DNA from: Symbiodinium natans
Lineage: Eukaryota > Sar > Dinophyceae > Suessiales > Symbiodiniaceae
Length of the DNA stretch: 64,000 nucleotides
Direction: 5' to 3'
Assembly: GCA_905221605.1 (NCBI GenBank)
Contig: CAJNDS010001879.1
Span: 674,973 to 738,972, forward strand
In this document: positions 23,972 to 35,886 of the stretch, one piece after another
How positions within the stretch are numbered: position 1 is the stretch's first letter
How the letters are laid out: each line of letters starts with the position of its first letter
Made by a program: the position numbers and the translations under genes
Notes under the pieces: generated by a model
Database searches by the model: none
What the model was told of the DNA's origin: nothing
What the model saw: the letters and a program-made list of their open reading frames with translations, nothing else

Positions 23972-25643
23972 ATGGAGGAAAACAAGAGAACTGGAAGAAC
24001 CAACCCTAGGCAAAAACATGACTATTCAATGACAGTGGCGTTTTTTAGATACAAAACGGACACCAACACACAGAAAACAGCATTTTATGACAAAGCAGGT
24101 AAGCCCTTCGTACCATTGTTTATAGGAGAAAGTATACGGCACACAAAGCATTAACACCACATCGTATGTTGAAAACCTTGTTGGTAGAAAAGTGTTTGGA
24201 AATTGCGACAAGAGGCTTTTCATAAAATTACTATTGGACTTACAAAGAGACCCGTCCATATTGGGAGTCATCGGCTTCGTGATAGATTACATAGATTGTA
24301 TTACAGTATATGAAGTTGATAGGGTAGACGGTGATTCAGATTTTAATCCAAAGCGCGAGAACCTAAGGGACGCCACTAATGTGAGCATGTATCATAATTA
24401 TATTCAGACCCCTTTCAATCCAGAGTACGAGACACTAAAGGAAGCCATTAAAGTGGAGCACTATCAGGACAATGTGTGTTGGATTAATGCCCTAACGGAT
24501 GATTATAAAAATACCCTTCTGGGCGACAAGAAGAGAGAGAAGAACAAATTAACCAGAGAAAGTATTTTAAAACTCATAAATAAAACAGAAGATGATTTTA
24601 CAACCAACGGTGCTAGCCTTGACGATATGACCAAGGTGTTTGAACACTATAAAATTCAAGTTAGGGTATATGACGTTTTTAACAATCTGGTGTATCAGTA
24701 CGACCCCGAAAAGCGAGACCATCACATGCAAACACTGTATGCAATTATCAAGAACAACCACATTTATACCGTGAATGATAATTTAAGTTCATTGAAGCAA
24801 ATGTTACCAAAGAATTCCAATTATGACATTTTCGTGAAGGCTTCGTCAGACTACCATCTAAATGAGAAGTCCACACCAGTTGAGTGTAAAATGATAGCAT
24901 CATTGGATGACATCAGAAAACACACAGAGGAAGACCAATATACCCTAATATATGACGGAAATTATGAATCCAAACAGGCAGGTTATGATCCACAGGTGAA
25001 GTTCAGTGGGTGTATCGTGTCTGAGTTGAATTTTAGGTTTTATACCAATAAAAGACTCATCAAGTACAAGGTCAAAACGCAGAACCTTGTAACAAGTTCC
25101 ATTGATGGTTCTATCTGTGTTAGGACAGAGAATACTTATAATAGAATGTCTAAGGCAATGTACGATTTCAACAAAGCACTGTTTAACCCCTTGCATAAAT
25201 CCTACTATAACGAGATAGACATACAAATCTTCCAGGAGTGTAAAACCGTAAACCCAGGAGGCGAGATAAATAAATATTACCACTGGTATTCTGTACAGCG
25301 CGAAGAATTTGATAAATATTTTATTACAACAGAGTCATGTGTAGAGATAGATGTCCGAAAGGCGTTCACACATGCATTTAATCAGATGACCGAGATACCA
25401 GTGTTTACTCAATTTGATGTGTGGAAGCCTTACAAGAAGGAATATAAAATAGAATCATTTCACCCACTGACCTTATATTTAGAAGATAAACAGTTAATTA
25501 AAAAATACTCTGAACTGATTGAGCATATTGAAATACTATGTCAGAATCCTATCTTTGCGCTGTTGCTAGCAAGCATCAATCGGGAATCTGGGATTAAGGA
25601 GTGTTTCGGGATTTGGGTGCAGTGCCGTACTTCTTTGCATTAA
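23972..25643 (+). pseudogene. Virus-like protein, long frame with frameshifts
   Basis: A 60-codon frame starts at ATG 23972 and appears to shift by one base near 24150 into a 483-codon frame (open from 24126, no ATG at its head, ending at 25643). Codon use is strongly A/T-rich, unlike anything else in the window. Visible blocks are VEHYQDNVCWINAL (about 24451-24492), a Lys-rich linker, then YDVFNNLVYQYDP (about 24670-24708), IIKNNHIYTVND, and near the end CVEIDVRKAFTHAF followed by IPVFTQFDVWKPY (about 25339-25431). The D-x-x-KAFT and IPVF-x-x-FD phrases remind me of proteins in large DNA viruses and viral or organellar type-B DNA polymerases, but I cannot name a family. A second frame change near 25600 continues the sense (ECFRDLGAVPYFFALIEAGL). 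I infer an endogenous virus-like gene, now broken. Confidence 0.55.
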
Positions 25644-26220
25644 TTGAGGCAGGTTTACAAACAGCGATTAGGGCTTGCATTGTTTTATCTTGGCAGGACG
25701 GAAACCCCCCCCCCCCCCCCCCCCCTCATAAACCCGCCGAACCTTCTCCAGGAAACTTTCCAAACGAAACCCGAGCTCCCAGCAAAGGCTCCAAGCAGGC
25801 TGAAAAGCAAGGCACGGAAAACGACCCGTGTGCACAAACAACCTGCGACAAGTACAAAAAGAACACAACCGGTTAGGACGAAAATACAAAATCTAATCAG
25901 TTTCTATGAAGACTGTAAAATAGCACGATTCGCCACCGCAGATACTGTAATCAGACAGTTTATGACTGCAGAAATCGACAAACAAAGACCCAGGCAAACA
26001 ACACATACGACAAAATCCACGACAAACACCACGACAAAGAACCATTAGGGGAGAGACTGCAGAACGCAAAGAAAGAAAACAAGAGATCAAAATCAGACAT
26101 CCATGCCCAGACTGAAGGACGGAAAAGAACAGATAAGGAAATCAATACTGCATTTACTAGAGCAATGGCAGGCCTTGCATTATTTACTGGAATTACCCGA
26201 ACGCAGTACATGTAAGGTCT
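25600..26220 (+). pseudogene. Continuation of the virus-like gene, multiply shifted
   Basis: After the frame change near 25600 the frame reads ALIEAGLQTAIRA. It then meets a run of about 20 C (about 25706-25725) and a Lys/Thr-rich stretch that is less AT-rich. From about 25880 virus-like coding resumes with FYEDCKIARFATADTVIR. A further frame change gives a basic helical segment with YDKIHDKHHDKEP and RLQNAKKENK (about 26008-26080), then a clean end NTAFTRAMAGLALF...TRTQYM and a TAA at about 26217. The pieces look like one original C-terminal region split by at least two shifts. An insertion at 25697-25870 is possible. Confidence 0.4.
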
Positions 26221-26239
26221 TCTAACGACACAGAACTAG

Positions 26240-26590
26240 ATAGATAAAGGATATGTCGCACCGAAAGAGACACCGCGAGCGTGTTGTTTAAAATTGTATA
26301 ATACCCACAACCCGACCCAGAAGCGAAGGAAGAGTTAGAATTTCATAAGGAATACGTTGATTACATCATATTGCTCAGAGCTACTCGGTGTGGAACGAGT
26401 TTGAAGCCTTTAAGGAAGCAAGATAGAGCACTACGAAGAAAACGAGTGTTGGTTTACCACAATAACCGATTGGTATAAGGATACGCTAATGGGTGAGAAG
26501 CGAAGGGGGAAGAACCGACTTACAAAAGAACGTGTGCTAAAACTGATGAATAACCCCGAAGATGATTTCAAACCAATCAGTCCTATAAAC
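26240..26590 (+). pseudogene. Second, decayed copy of the virus-like gene
   Basis: In the frame that includes the ATG at 26489, the sequence from about 26425 reads IEHYEENECWFTTITDWYKD, then TLMGEKRRGKNRLTKERV and LKLMNNPEDDF. It aligns without gaps to the first copy (VEHYQDNVCWINALTDDYKN, then TLLGDKKREKNKLTRESI and LKLINKTEDDF). Upstream of 26425 the match continues only after a frame change (NEFEAFKEA against PEYETLKEA). Downstream the similarity stops at about 26575. This is a same-strand paralogue fragment lying directly after the first copy, too diverged to be a recent duplication. Confidence 0.6.
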
Positions 26591-29500
26591 TCACCTGTAA
26601 TATCGATCTTTCAACAAAATGATAATATTTTTGCTTTTTATTCCTACCTTATCCCTAAACCTAGTTACTATTCTAGATCTTTATTTAACAAGACCATGTC
26701 CAGTTCTCGGGTTAGGGATTTCGGGTTGGATACTGTGGGTTCTGTGTCGGGTAGGGGGGTTGAGTATGCCATTTTCTATGAAGTTAGGCCTGGTTCCATA
26801 CTATGTTTTTCATCATTCGGGGCTTACTATTGGCATTTTGGCGAGTTGAATGTTGAGGTATGGGTTGCTATGGTTTGGGTGCTAGGGGGTGGTGCATGGT
26901 TAGAAAACGGAACTGGTCCCCACCAACTGTTTAGGGTTTAAGAGTGGTCAGATGATGAAAGGGGGTCCACGCACACTCAACCATCCAGACCTGAAGTCCT
27001 CTGACTTGTGTGCACGCCGGCTGCCTTGTGTGTTCGGGGGGGGGCAAGGTGTTGGTGGAGCGGTCGTGTTGAGAAAAACCCTAGCCGAGTCCTACGGTGC
27101 AGGGCTTTGGAACTCTTGGCAGCCCAGGCTGCTGCGAGACTCACCGCGGCGCTTCGAGGACGGTTCAAACAGAATGGGCCCAAAGGGAAATGGTGCCACT
27201 TGCTACTTGCTGTAGAGCTTTTTTGAGACATGGGCATATGTTGTTTTTGCATTTTTTGCAACTCCAACTTGCGATCCCTCACACGCCGTTCTCGAAATCC
27301 CTTTGAGAAAGGACGTTGCTGCAGAGTGGGCTGCTGCAGGCGGCGTGCAGCGTGGACATGTCAGCTTCGTCCGTTTTGCCTCCCGGTGAATGGCAGCAAT
27401 TTTTTTGGCTGGTTTTGAAGAGTTTCGGACCCGTTTGGGTTCCGGGTTGCTCCGAAGAGTCTTTGGTTCCCAGAGGCACAACCAACTAGCAGCTAGCCAC
27501 AACAACAGCAACCGCCACCGCCACCATGACAACAACAACAACCGCCACTATAGGCATCGGCACAATTGGCGACGACAACACGACCACGATCCCGACCGGC
27601 ACAACCACAACCACAGCAGCAACAACGACAACTACAGTGACCAGTAAAAGAAGAGCCCTTACGTGCTCTCGGATTAGCCAGAAAGCCCTAGGCGCTTGAT
27701 GCTCTTGGCCTGACATGCACCTGGCGCATGAAGCGCAGGGTTTCGCCGAAGGTTGAGTATACGAACCCCAAGGCCTTCAGAACCTGGTGCTACAGAAGCC
27801 CATACCCACTAGCCCGACCACGAAGGCCAAACTAGACGGCCTGCGCTTGTACTCGCTTGCACCAACACAACGACCAAACCCAACCTGCCACAAAAAAGTC
27901 ATCAAATACCAACCACCTCACAATGCGTAACACCGGTACCAACAAGCGTACAAAAAACTCCAAAAGCTCGAAAAGGTTCGCAAAAGCCCCGAGCAGCCTC
28001 ACAGGAGACCAGAAAAGGCCGCCAGAGGCACCAAAAACACCCGAGACACTCCCAAAACGCTTTTAGAGGTCCACAAGGCCCCAAAGGCCGACAAGGGTCA
28101 TAGCAAAACCTGAAACCTGTCCTAAGCCCCTGTCCCTTTGCCCGAAGCTTCCGCCCCAAACTTTCAACCCAAGACTCTCGCAAAATCTGGACACGAACCC
28201 TAAACTTGCCCTAAACACTATAACCCTTTTGCCCTAAACCCTAAACCCTACACCCTCTTTGGCCAAGGCCACCTGGGCCAGCCGCCAGGGCGTGAATCTG
28301 GCAGTCGGCCTCGAGGCGGACTTGGGCCCTGGGATGTGTAGAGGTTAGGGGCTAAGGGGCTAGGGGCTTCGGGGGCTTGGGGGCTTGGGGGCTTAGGGGC
28401 TTAGGGGCTTAGGGCTTAGTGTATAGGGTTTTGTTGTTTGTTTGTTTGCTTTTTGCTTGTTTGTTTCTTTGTTTGTTTGTTTCTTTCTTTGTTTGCTTGT
28501 TAGGTTTGTTTAGGGTTTTTTAGCGTTTTTGCGGCTTTATGGGGTTGAAAGGGCTTTCAGGTTTTGGGTTGTGCGGTTTAGGATTTTTTATGGACGGTGT
28601 GCAGCAAGGGAATAGGCACAAAAGGGCCCCGAAACGCACATCATCTTAAGAATCCATATCCGGGAAGCCCGAAGCGTCTAAAGCCCCGGTTCGCCGAGTG
28701 CTTGGCTCCCCTGACGAAAGCCGAAGCTTTAAACTTTGTAAACATGACTTCCTAAGGTGGGCTGGCGCGTGTCCTTTGTACGTTTACAAAGTTGAAGGCC
28801 CTTTGTAAACAAACCCTAGCTCATAACCCCCCCCCCCCGCCCCCACAACCCTTTAAAGTCCCGATCAGCCCCCGAGAAGAGGTGAAGCCAGGCTCTGCAC
28901 GTCGGTGCCACGCCAGCGTGCTTGGAAGCTGGGCTGATGGAAACGAGAATCGGGCGGGTCTGTTTTAGGTGGTCTATGACACAAATGGACAAATGTAGCA
29001 GGTATGCAGGTGCACTTAAGGTGGCTTCTTGTTCTTGACCCAAAGCCCTCCTTCTGCCGGACCTCATCTCGCGCCCAGGAGTGGGTTGCACCTGCCACAC
29101 CTTCATTGAAGGAGACGGCATAGCCTGCAGCCCGGCCGCTTGCGAGGGCTTTGGGTGGAGGGTTGCGGCTGGTAGTCTGTGCCGCGGTAAAGCACGTCAC
29201 CGAGACTGAGAACTGAATCGTCGCCAAGGCGCTTGCTGTGGCCATGCAGATCGCGTTCACTGGTCTGACTCCTCGCGACAAGGCGCGCTCACGCAGGCAG
29301 CATGCAGCCTCGGGGAGTTTGTGAAGCAAAGGGTATCTTTGATGGGCTTGTGCTACGTGCACTCTGGTGGCTTGCTTCTCTTCGGTGAGCAGTTCAACCT
29401 CGGGCAACGCAATGTTGAGCCTGTCAGGAGCTGGTGACCCTAATATGTGGCCCCAAGCTCTTAAAAAACATGTAGCCCCACTCCACGCCAGGGCTGGCCG

Positions 29501-31754
29501 CTCTTCTCCTGTCATGTCGCCCTTTGCACTGGGCTTCTGGTGTCACGGGGCTTGAAGCCTGGCAGCAGTTTAGCTTGTCATCTGGATTGTAATTGTAAGG
29601 TTGTCCCAAAAACTGCACCCGAAGAAATTCGTGGACATAGGTGTTGAGCCGGAGAAGGCTACATCAACCTGGGGGTACGATATGCTGGAGCACAGAAGGT
29701 TTTCTGAGTAACCGCAGTGCTTGTTTTTCTGTTCGCCTTTTAGCGGCCAGCTGGACCAAGGTGAAGCTGACGGATTCCGCGTCTCGGATATGATTCGGAT
29801 GCTTGAAGATTGCAAGGGGTTAATGTGTCCTTAGACACCCCGTGCTACCGCCTGCATCCTGCCTTGTGTTGCGAAAGGTCAGCCATCTAGAAGCGGGCAC
29901 TGCTTACTGTAGCATCTGTGGGATTCTCAGCCATTGCCCGCCACACGGCCTTAGGTCATCCTGGAAAAGCTGAGCTCCTTGCTCATCTGCACGCACAAGG
30001 AGGCGGCGCGAGATGTCGCGAGGTCACGGTTTTGGCAGATTCCTAGACAGTCCTAGACCCCCAGGCCACTACTAGCCACTCCCATCCCACTCCAAATCTT
30101 CCAAGCTGTATGCTCCGCGGGGTTCATGGCTCCCCTGAATTGGGCAGAGATTGCACCGAGGTGTTTGGGGAGTGCAGGGTTCGGCAACTGTTGCCCCGAA
30201 CATCATGCATGTTTCTGTGTTTCTTCCTGCTCTTGATGAGGACAGCAGTTCCGACCTATGTCGCATCCAAACGTCCTGCTGTGTGACTTGCTACGAGCGA
30301 AGATGCCAAAATACTCCCAAGAACGTCGAAGCAGTTTGTTCTTAGTGGCTGATCAAGCATCCTCGATGCCGCAGCTGAAGCACCTCATGTGGCTTTATGC
30401 TGCGCATGGTACTTGGCGAGGCGGACAACTGGACGCGTGATCGCGGCTGCGTGTTGCACCTTGGCGGGCTGTGGGGTGTGGCCCCCCAAACCCAGACTCT
30501 GCTCACAGCATCACCCATGGAAGCAGGTCGGTAGGTCCATTGTGGAGTTTGAGAGTCTGGTGACGCGCTGAGGTAGGGAAATGCGTTGGGCACCCGTATC
30601 TGGGAGCTGAAGCCATATTCCGGGTTCAGGGTTGGACTCCGACTTGCGAGGCATGGGGTCAATGCCTGCGAGCCGGCCTGCATCTTCAAAAACAAGGCTC
30701 GAAGGGTGGTGCCCGCAGCGTTCCAGCAAAAGCCGAGATACCTTTTAATGACATATGATATCGTTTACATATAAAAGTATATTCATAGTACACTCGAGCT
30801 CATCTCCCTGAGCCTTGCAAGCTCGAGCCCCTTGCCTTAAATCCCTTTCGAATGGTCGCCCAGAGGTGGCGGTTCCCAGTGGCTACCGACTGACTTCGGC
30901 TCAGCGGAATCAGTCTCCATTGCACTGGGCGAGGCGACACCAGGGCCTTTCGGTGTTTCAGTCTGCATGGCGGCTCCAGAAAACTCAGATGGCTTCCATG
31001 TCAGAACCTTCAAGCCTGCGGAGGTACAGCATGATCCGCGCAGCCATTCTCAAGGAGCGGATGTGTGAAGGTTTAAAGGCCCTAGGCCTTTGTAGGCTTT
31101 CTCATAAGAGCCCGTTTCTTGGCGGGGCTTCGCTGAACCCAAAGCCTCATGCAAGCAGGAATGTTTGCGTTTTGAAGATGAACCTTCTGCGGTGAGGCAA
31201 AGGCATGGCAGTCGTGTAACATTTGAGGCAGCAGCTGCACGCAACGACTGTCTCCCACTTTTCCCGTCCTTCATCCTTGAATGAAGCGGAACTTTGGGCC
31301 CTATGACACTATGACAGCCGGCACTGAAGGAGTTGCGGGCCCGGGGCGGCTGCAAGCGCGTGAGCACTGAAAGCAGTCAGGCGCGAGACCTCCAGTGTTC
31401 AGCAAGTTTTTATTGCCTGGAGTATTTGTTTTACTCTACGTGCAGCATGGTCTTTATTTAGTCTGAGGAGCCAAAGGCGGTTCGATCTTAGCAAGCCAGC
31501 TTTCTTGGCAAGGTTGGGGCTCGGTGGGCAACACGGTCGATACTTCATCAAATTCAATTTGTCTGAGATACTGCATTCCAGGAATGAAGCAGGTGACCGT
31601 ACAGGGTACTGTACCTGGCTGATGCGAGCACGACCCGGCAGGAGCCTTTCGACCGTTTGGATGGGGCGCCCCTGGATGAACGAATGATGCTTGGCCTGGC
31701 CTAGCAGCAATGATCGTCCTTCGGAGATGTCGCGAGGTGTGTGGGTGGGGGAAC
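26591..31754. other. Non-coding stretch with repeats
   Basis: No gene is recognised. It holds an ACN-trinucleotide-rich patch at about 27495-27640, a CCCTAAA array at 28197-28252, a GGGGCTTA/GGGGCTTG array at about 28345-28420, a TTTG/TTTC patch at 28430-28510 and a C run at 28827-28838. A 216-codon minus frame (28865-29515) has no recognisable domain and is only marginally longer than expected by chance. Confidence 0.45.
28197..28252. repeat. Interstitial CCCTAAA array, degenerate
   Basis: CCCTAAA units mixed with CCCTAAAC-ACTATAA and CCCTACA variants. The G-rich GGGGCTTA array begins about 90 bases downstream. Confidence 0.7.
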
Positions 31755-32345
31755 TCAAGCTTAGGGAGCCACGACAAGTGTGGAAACTCAATGCTGCTGG
31801 AACGCAGAGAATGTGCAAGCTTCGGCTTCGGAAGCCACACGACAGGTGGAAACTCATGGTTTGAGATCCACATAAAAGTGGAAAATCGTGCTTTGACCGA
31901 ACATGTGGAAACTTATGCCTTGAGACTTATGTAAAGCGTGGAAAGCAAACGTAGGCTTTGTTGTGGCCCGCAAAAGCATGAGCTTCCACCTTAGTTGTGG
32001 TCTCAAAAGCATGAGCTTCCCCATGTTGTGTGGCTCCCAAAGCCTAAGTGTCTATCTTTTCTGTGGCCTAGTTGCTCAAAGCATGAGTTTCCGTTGTGTG
32101 GCTCCCAACGCCTAAGTTTGCACATTTTCTGTGGCTTAGAGGCATTGGTTTCCACACCTTTTGCGGCTCGCAAAAGCAGGAGTTTCCATATTTGTTGTGG
32201 CTCCCAAGCCAAAGATTCCACATGTTTCATCATGTTTCCACATTTCTGTGGCCTGGACGCATGAGCTTGCACCATTTCTTTTTTGAGTATGTGTGTGTGT
32301 GTGTATGTGGCTGTCAAAGCCTGAGTTGTCACATTTTCTGTGTCT
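31755..32345. repeat. About 35-bp minisatellite that switches orientation
   Basis: From about 31965 to 32345 the plus strand repeats phrases like CAAAGCATGAGTTTCCACA followed by TTTTCTGTGGCTC at intervals of about 35-45 bases. From about 31755 to 31960 the same phrase appears reverse-complemented (GTGGAAACTCATG, TTTGAG). The array therefore flips at about 31960. Copies are diverged. The open frames that cross it (for example 32096-32713) owe their length to the repeat. Confidence 0.65.
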
Positions 32346-33207
32346 TCCAACGCTATGCTGAGGAACGAATGGTGGCTGTTCCATGGAAGCTCAGAGGCTG
32401 GGGGGCCTTGAATCCTATATGTCAGCGCTTTCTGGTACCGCTCCTGGGTGTGTCTTACTATATGGCTGCCTTTCTTAAGGCGCCGTACCCTAGAAGGGAA
32501 CTGACCAGATTGCTCTCGCACACTGACTGGCTCGAGATTTTGGCACAGACTCTTGAAGGTTCTCGGAGGACGTGCTTTGTGAATTCGGCTACGTGGATGA
32601 AGGGTCTACTAGATAGGGTTCACACAAGATGCTTATTCCTTATGCTTCTGCGCGTGAAGGCTCCAAGGACAAGGCCTCTATGGAGTTTGAATCGCACGGC
32701 CTCAGAAGTTTGATTCTTTAAAAACCCAGATGCGCCACCCCCGCATGAAAAGCTATGAATTGAGTACAACAGAATCGCCCTACCACACCACAACCTGAAG
32801 ACCTTGCAAAGTTTTTACTCATCAACCACGAGCCCGACTAGTTCTTCCAAATGCTTGGGGCTTTTCTTCGCCCTGCTCTTCGCCCTGTGCCCAGCAGACC
32901 CGGAAAGCTGAAATTTGAAATCATCAGGTGCTCAGCTCAAAACCTAAAGCCGTCCGGTCCTGAAATACGAACCAAGGCTTCGTGCCTCGCCATATGTGAG
33001 CGGAACTTCACCTTGGACCTGGCTGGATCCGGTTGCGCGACGGCTCTTTTGTGTAGTTTCATGGGAGCAAAGGGGTTTGCACGAGATGTCGTGCCGGCGT
33101 CGGCTTCTGGGTTAGGGGGCCACGCGGGCCTCACCGTCATCTGGGATCTGCTATTGGGCAAGGGCAAAGCCGAGACTTGTGAAAGGATGCAAGCCCTACG
33201 CCTACAC

Positions 33208-33273
33208 CCCTAAACCCCAAACCCTAAACCCTAAACCCTCAACTCTAAGCCCTAAACTCCCCCCCCCCCCCCC
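33208..33273. repeat. CCCTAAA array passing into a C run
   Basis: CCCTAAA and CCCCAAA units end in an uninterrupted run of about 16 C. Confidence 0.75.
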
Positions 33274-34195
33274 GAAAAGCCCCAAAGGGGTTTCGAACGG
33301 CTCGACGCGCAGCGAGGTGCGACCTGGACAAGGTCGGGCGCAGGCGCGGCCCTTGGTTTTGGGGAAAGGCTGCAGAAGGGACCCTGTGATGGCCCTGATA
33401 TTGTTGGCACGGCTGTAGGGCCCCGGGTAGATGTCGGGTTTAGGGCTTGTCCGAGTTCATGACACAGTTCGGGGTTGGGAGAGAAGCTTCTCGTAGAGCC
33501 TGCTGGGTGATGGGCCCGATGATCCCACGAAGCCAGGCACATCGCTTTACGGCCCTGGCGTGTACTTTGCCGAGAGAATCACGACTCTGCGCTCACTTAG
33601 CTAGAGCGTGCTGTTGGTGGTGTGAACCAATGAGAACCTACATGGCGCCCAAGGGCCACAAGACCCCGCATTTGGAAAGTCATGCTGCGAAGGATGGCGC
33701 TGGCAAGCCCTAGACCCACAAGCCCGCAGCGAGCCGCGCATCTTAAGCTTCAAACTCTACACCGAGGAAAGCAGACGAGTATGCAGTCGGCAGTGCTGGG
33801 GAGGGTGACACCACCGTCTACACGGTACCTCGGATGCCTGTTCAAGTTCAACTAACTTTATATACATTTATAGGGGGTGGTGGAGCGAAAAAGCAGGGGG
33901 TGGTCGAGGCAGAATCAGGATTGATATGACGGAGAGGAACGAGCAACTCTGCCACAAAATAAGACCCGGGCCCTGCTCACCCCAGTTTTTTCTTTTTTTT
34001 TGGGGGGGGGGGGGGGTTGGGGTTGGTTCGGGGAGTACATCTCTCAGCCTCTCAGGTGCTTCTTTGCCGCGTGGTCGCAGGCAGCCCCCGGGTCTGCACC
34101 ACGAACCAGATCGACACAGATCGCTTGCGCGAGGACACCTCAGGTTGGCAATAGGCTTCGGACATGGTTGAAAGAGGTTTTGGGGACTCTAAGGG

Positions 34196-34246
34196 TGTTG
34201 GGTTTAGGGTTTAGGGTTTAGGTTTCTGGTTTAGGGTTTAGGGTTG
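34196..34246. repeat. Interstitial TTTAGGG array
   Basis: Six to seven TTTAGGG units with one TTTCTGG interruption. Confidence 0.8.
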
Positions 34247-34898
34247 CATGTTCGGGTTACTTTAATAACCCCCCCCCCCCAGATTTTGTTTTGGTTTCCG
34301 GGAATTTGAGGGTGAAGAAAAGAGGGGGTCAAATTTATGAATTTCGGAGGTCTGGGGGCCTGGGGTCTGGGGGTCTGGGGGTCTGGGGGGGGGGGTTCCG
34401 GGCGGGGGTCAGCTGTCAAGAAGGGTCTGCTTTGGCTCGTTTTCAAAATTTCTCTTAAGCCTGAGACCAGGACCCGAAGGCTGAAGTCTCAAGCTTAAAG
34501 GAGTGTTACCAGTATCAAACTTGAGGCTTCCTTGGTTTCCCGGCCTCCCCCGTCTCGGAAATATTATTGCCACCCCTTGATTATTGTCATTTTGGAGGCC
34601 TGTAAGGGGTACCCTTTCCGGATTTGTTTTCGAGCCCCGGCGGATAAAGAATTAAGTAAGGAAACCTTGCTTTGAGAACTCTGGCGTTTTCCAGAATTCC
34701 AGGACTCGGAGGCTGAAGTCTCAAGCTCAAGAGATTCTTCTCTTAAGCCTCAGACCGCAACACATGGGTTCTGCTACTTCTCTGGGGCAGCTCAGGCACC
34801 GTGAGTCTTTCACGGCCTCTTTGCTTATCTGAGAGCAGGGGCTTCTCTGGCCTCTGGAGCTGCAGCAATCTCAAACGAGATCTGCTTTTTCTGAAGAC

Positions 34899-35492
34899 TC
34901 AAGCTCTGGCAAGCCAGCTCAGCTGGCCTCTCTTGCCGCTAAGCTTGGCAGCTTTCTGTCCCAGGCTCAAAGGAACTCTCAAGTGGCCTATGAGGCACGG
35001 TCCCCTGGGGAGCTGCAGAGTCTCCCAAGTTCCTCCTGTGAGCTCATTGACCTGACACCCTAGCACAGTAGCCCATGCCGAGATCACGGTCACCGGCGTG
35101 TCCTGAGTGGAGGAGCCGAGGAAGATCTGTCTGTACTGTCTAGGGGCCAGGAGCCGCAGAGTAGTCATCTCGGCTTTTGGTTTAACCTTGATCTCAGCAG
35201 TCAAGGGTGGTTTGGGTTCTGGGCCCGGGGCCTGGGCGAGTTGATGGACGCGGACCTTGACCCTTTCAGGTTTGGGGGAGTCCTTTAGGGGCCTGAACCA
35301 AGCCGCCAAAGAGGGACCAGAGCCGCGATTATCAATAACCTCAGCAAAGGAGAGAGGAACAGTCTTCTCTGCAATGGAACTTTTTAAGCAATCTTCAGCA
35401 AGATTTTCGATTCCTGGCCAGCTAAATTTTGCATTTGTCACCCCATTATTATTCTTATCGGACCTTCCTATATGGGTTCGTTTTACACACAT
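34899..35492 (-). pseudogene. Retroelement-like protein remnant
   Basis: A 197-codon minus-strand frame, longer than chance expectation, with a protein-like composition. The N-terminal part is Asn/Ser-rich, the middle is Pro/Lys-rich, and the C-terminal 90 residues contain VISAWATVLGCQVNELTGG and LIGHLRVPLSLGQKAAKLSG. This type of C-terminal block (a short LIGHLRV strand followed by a helix and an SGKRG turn) resembles, in my memory, proteins encoded upstream of reverse transcriptases in dinoflagellate genomes. I cannot name a family. After 34899 the same sense continues only with stops. The frame 35620-35886 on the same strand lies just upstream and may belong to the same gene. Confidence 0.35.
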
Positions 35493-35619
35493 CAGCTCGG
35501 AGGCAATGGAAAGTAGTCTTGGGCCGGGCCCTCTGGCCCGGCGAATATTACTATTACCACCCCATTTAGAAATGTAACGTTTGCATTCGGGAGATGTGTT
35601 CTATGGAGGCGGGGTGCGC

Positions 35620-35886
35620 TCAGCTGAAGTTTTTCCTTGCAGGTGGCTTCTTCTCCTGGGGCTTAGCAATCAGAGCGCGTGGTCGCGCAAGCGTTCTTAG
35701 GGCAGAGCCACCAGACGACCCGAGATCTGAAACTGCTACCCGCATTAAAGATGGTTGAGCCTTTAAACCTTTCACCCTGAGAAAACCAACAATGCGTCCT
35801 GTCAGCTTGAGGGCAGTTCTAAAGTCTGGCTTTCTGCAACTTTTTTTCGACAATACGGCCTTGAACAACTTCTGAATCATCTTCAT
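35620..35886 (-). pseudogene. Basic protein fragment, possibly the N-terminal part of the same gene
   Basis: An 88-codon minus-strand frame beginning MKMIQKLFK. The product is strongly basic with a helical N-terminus and a Lys/Pro-rich tail. It ends 127 bases before the 197-codon minus frame begins. The spacer contains a perfect 8-bp GC stem with a CTCT loop (35523-35542) and a stretch whose translation (CKRYISKWGGNS) is protein-like. The two frames may be one gene broken by decay or by an intron. No function can be assigned. Confidence 0.3.

Larger units (their letters stand above)
32346..34898. other. Non-coding stretch with telomere-like and G/C runs
   Basis: No gene is recognised. It holds a CCCTAAA array at about 33208-33257 that ends in a run of about 16 C, a T-G homopolymer junction near 33990-34016, a TTTAGGG array at about 34196-34246, C and G runs near 34270 and 34387, and a GGGGGTCT repeat at 34350-34397. 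Confidence 0.45.

Noticed and set aside
27495-27640. Asn/His/Arg-rich and Val-rich frames
   Set aside because: Translations of an ACN trinucleotide-rich low-complexity patch.
28865-29515. 216-codon minus-strand frame
   Set aside because: No domain, low-complexity Arg/Ala/Pro/Ser composition, and marginal length; not enough to call a gene.
32003-32713. 172- and 205-codon frames on both strands
   Set aside because: Most of their length lies in the orientation-switching minisatellite; no domain is recognised.
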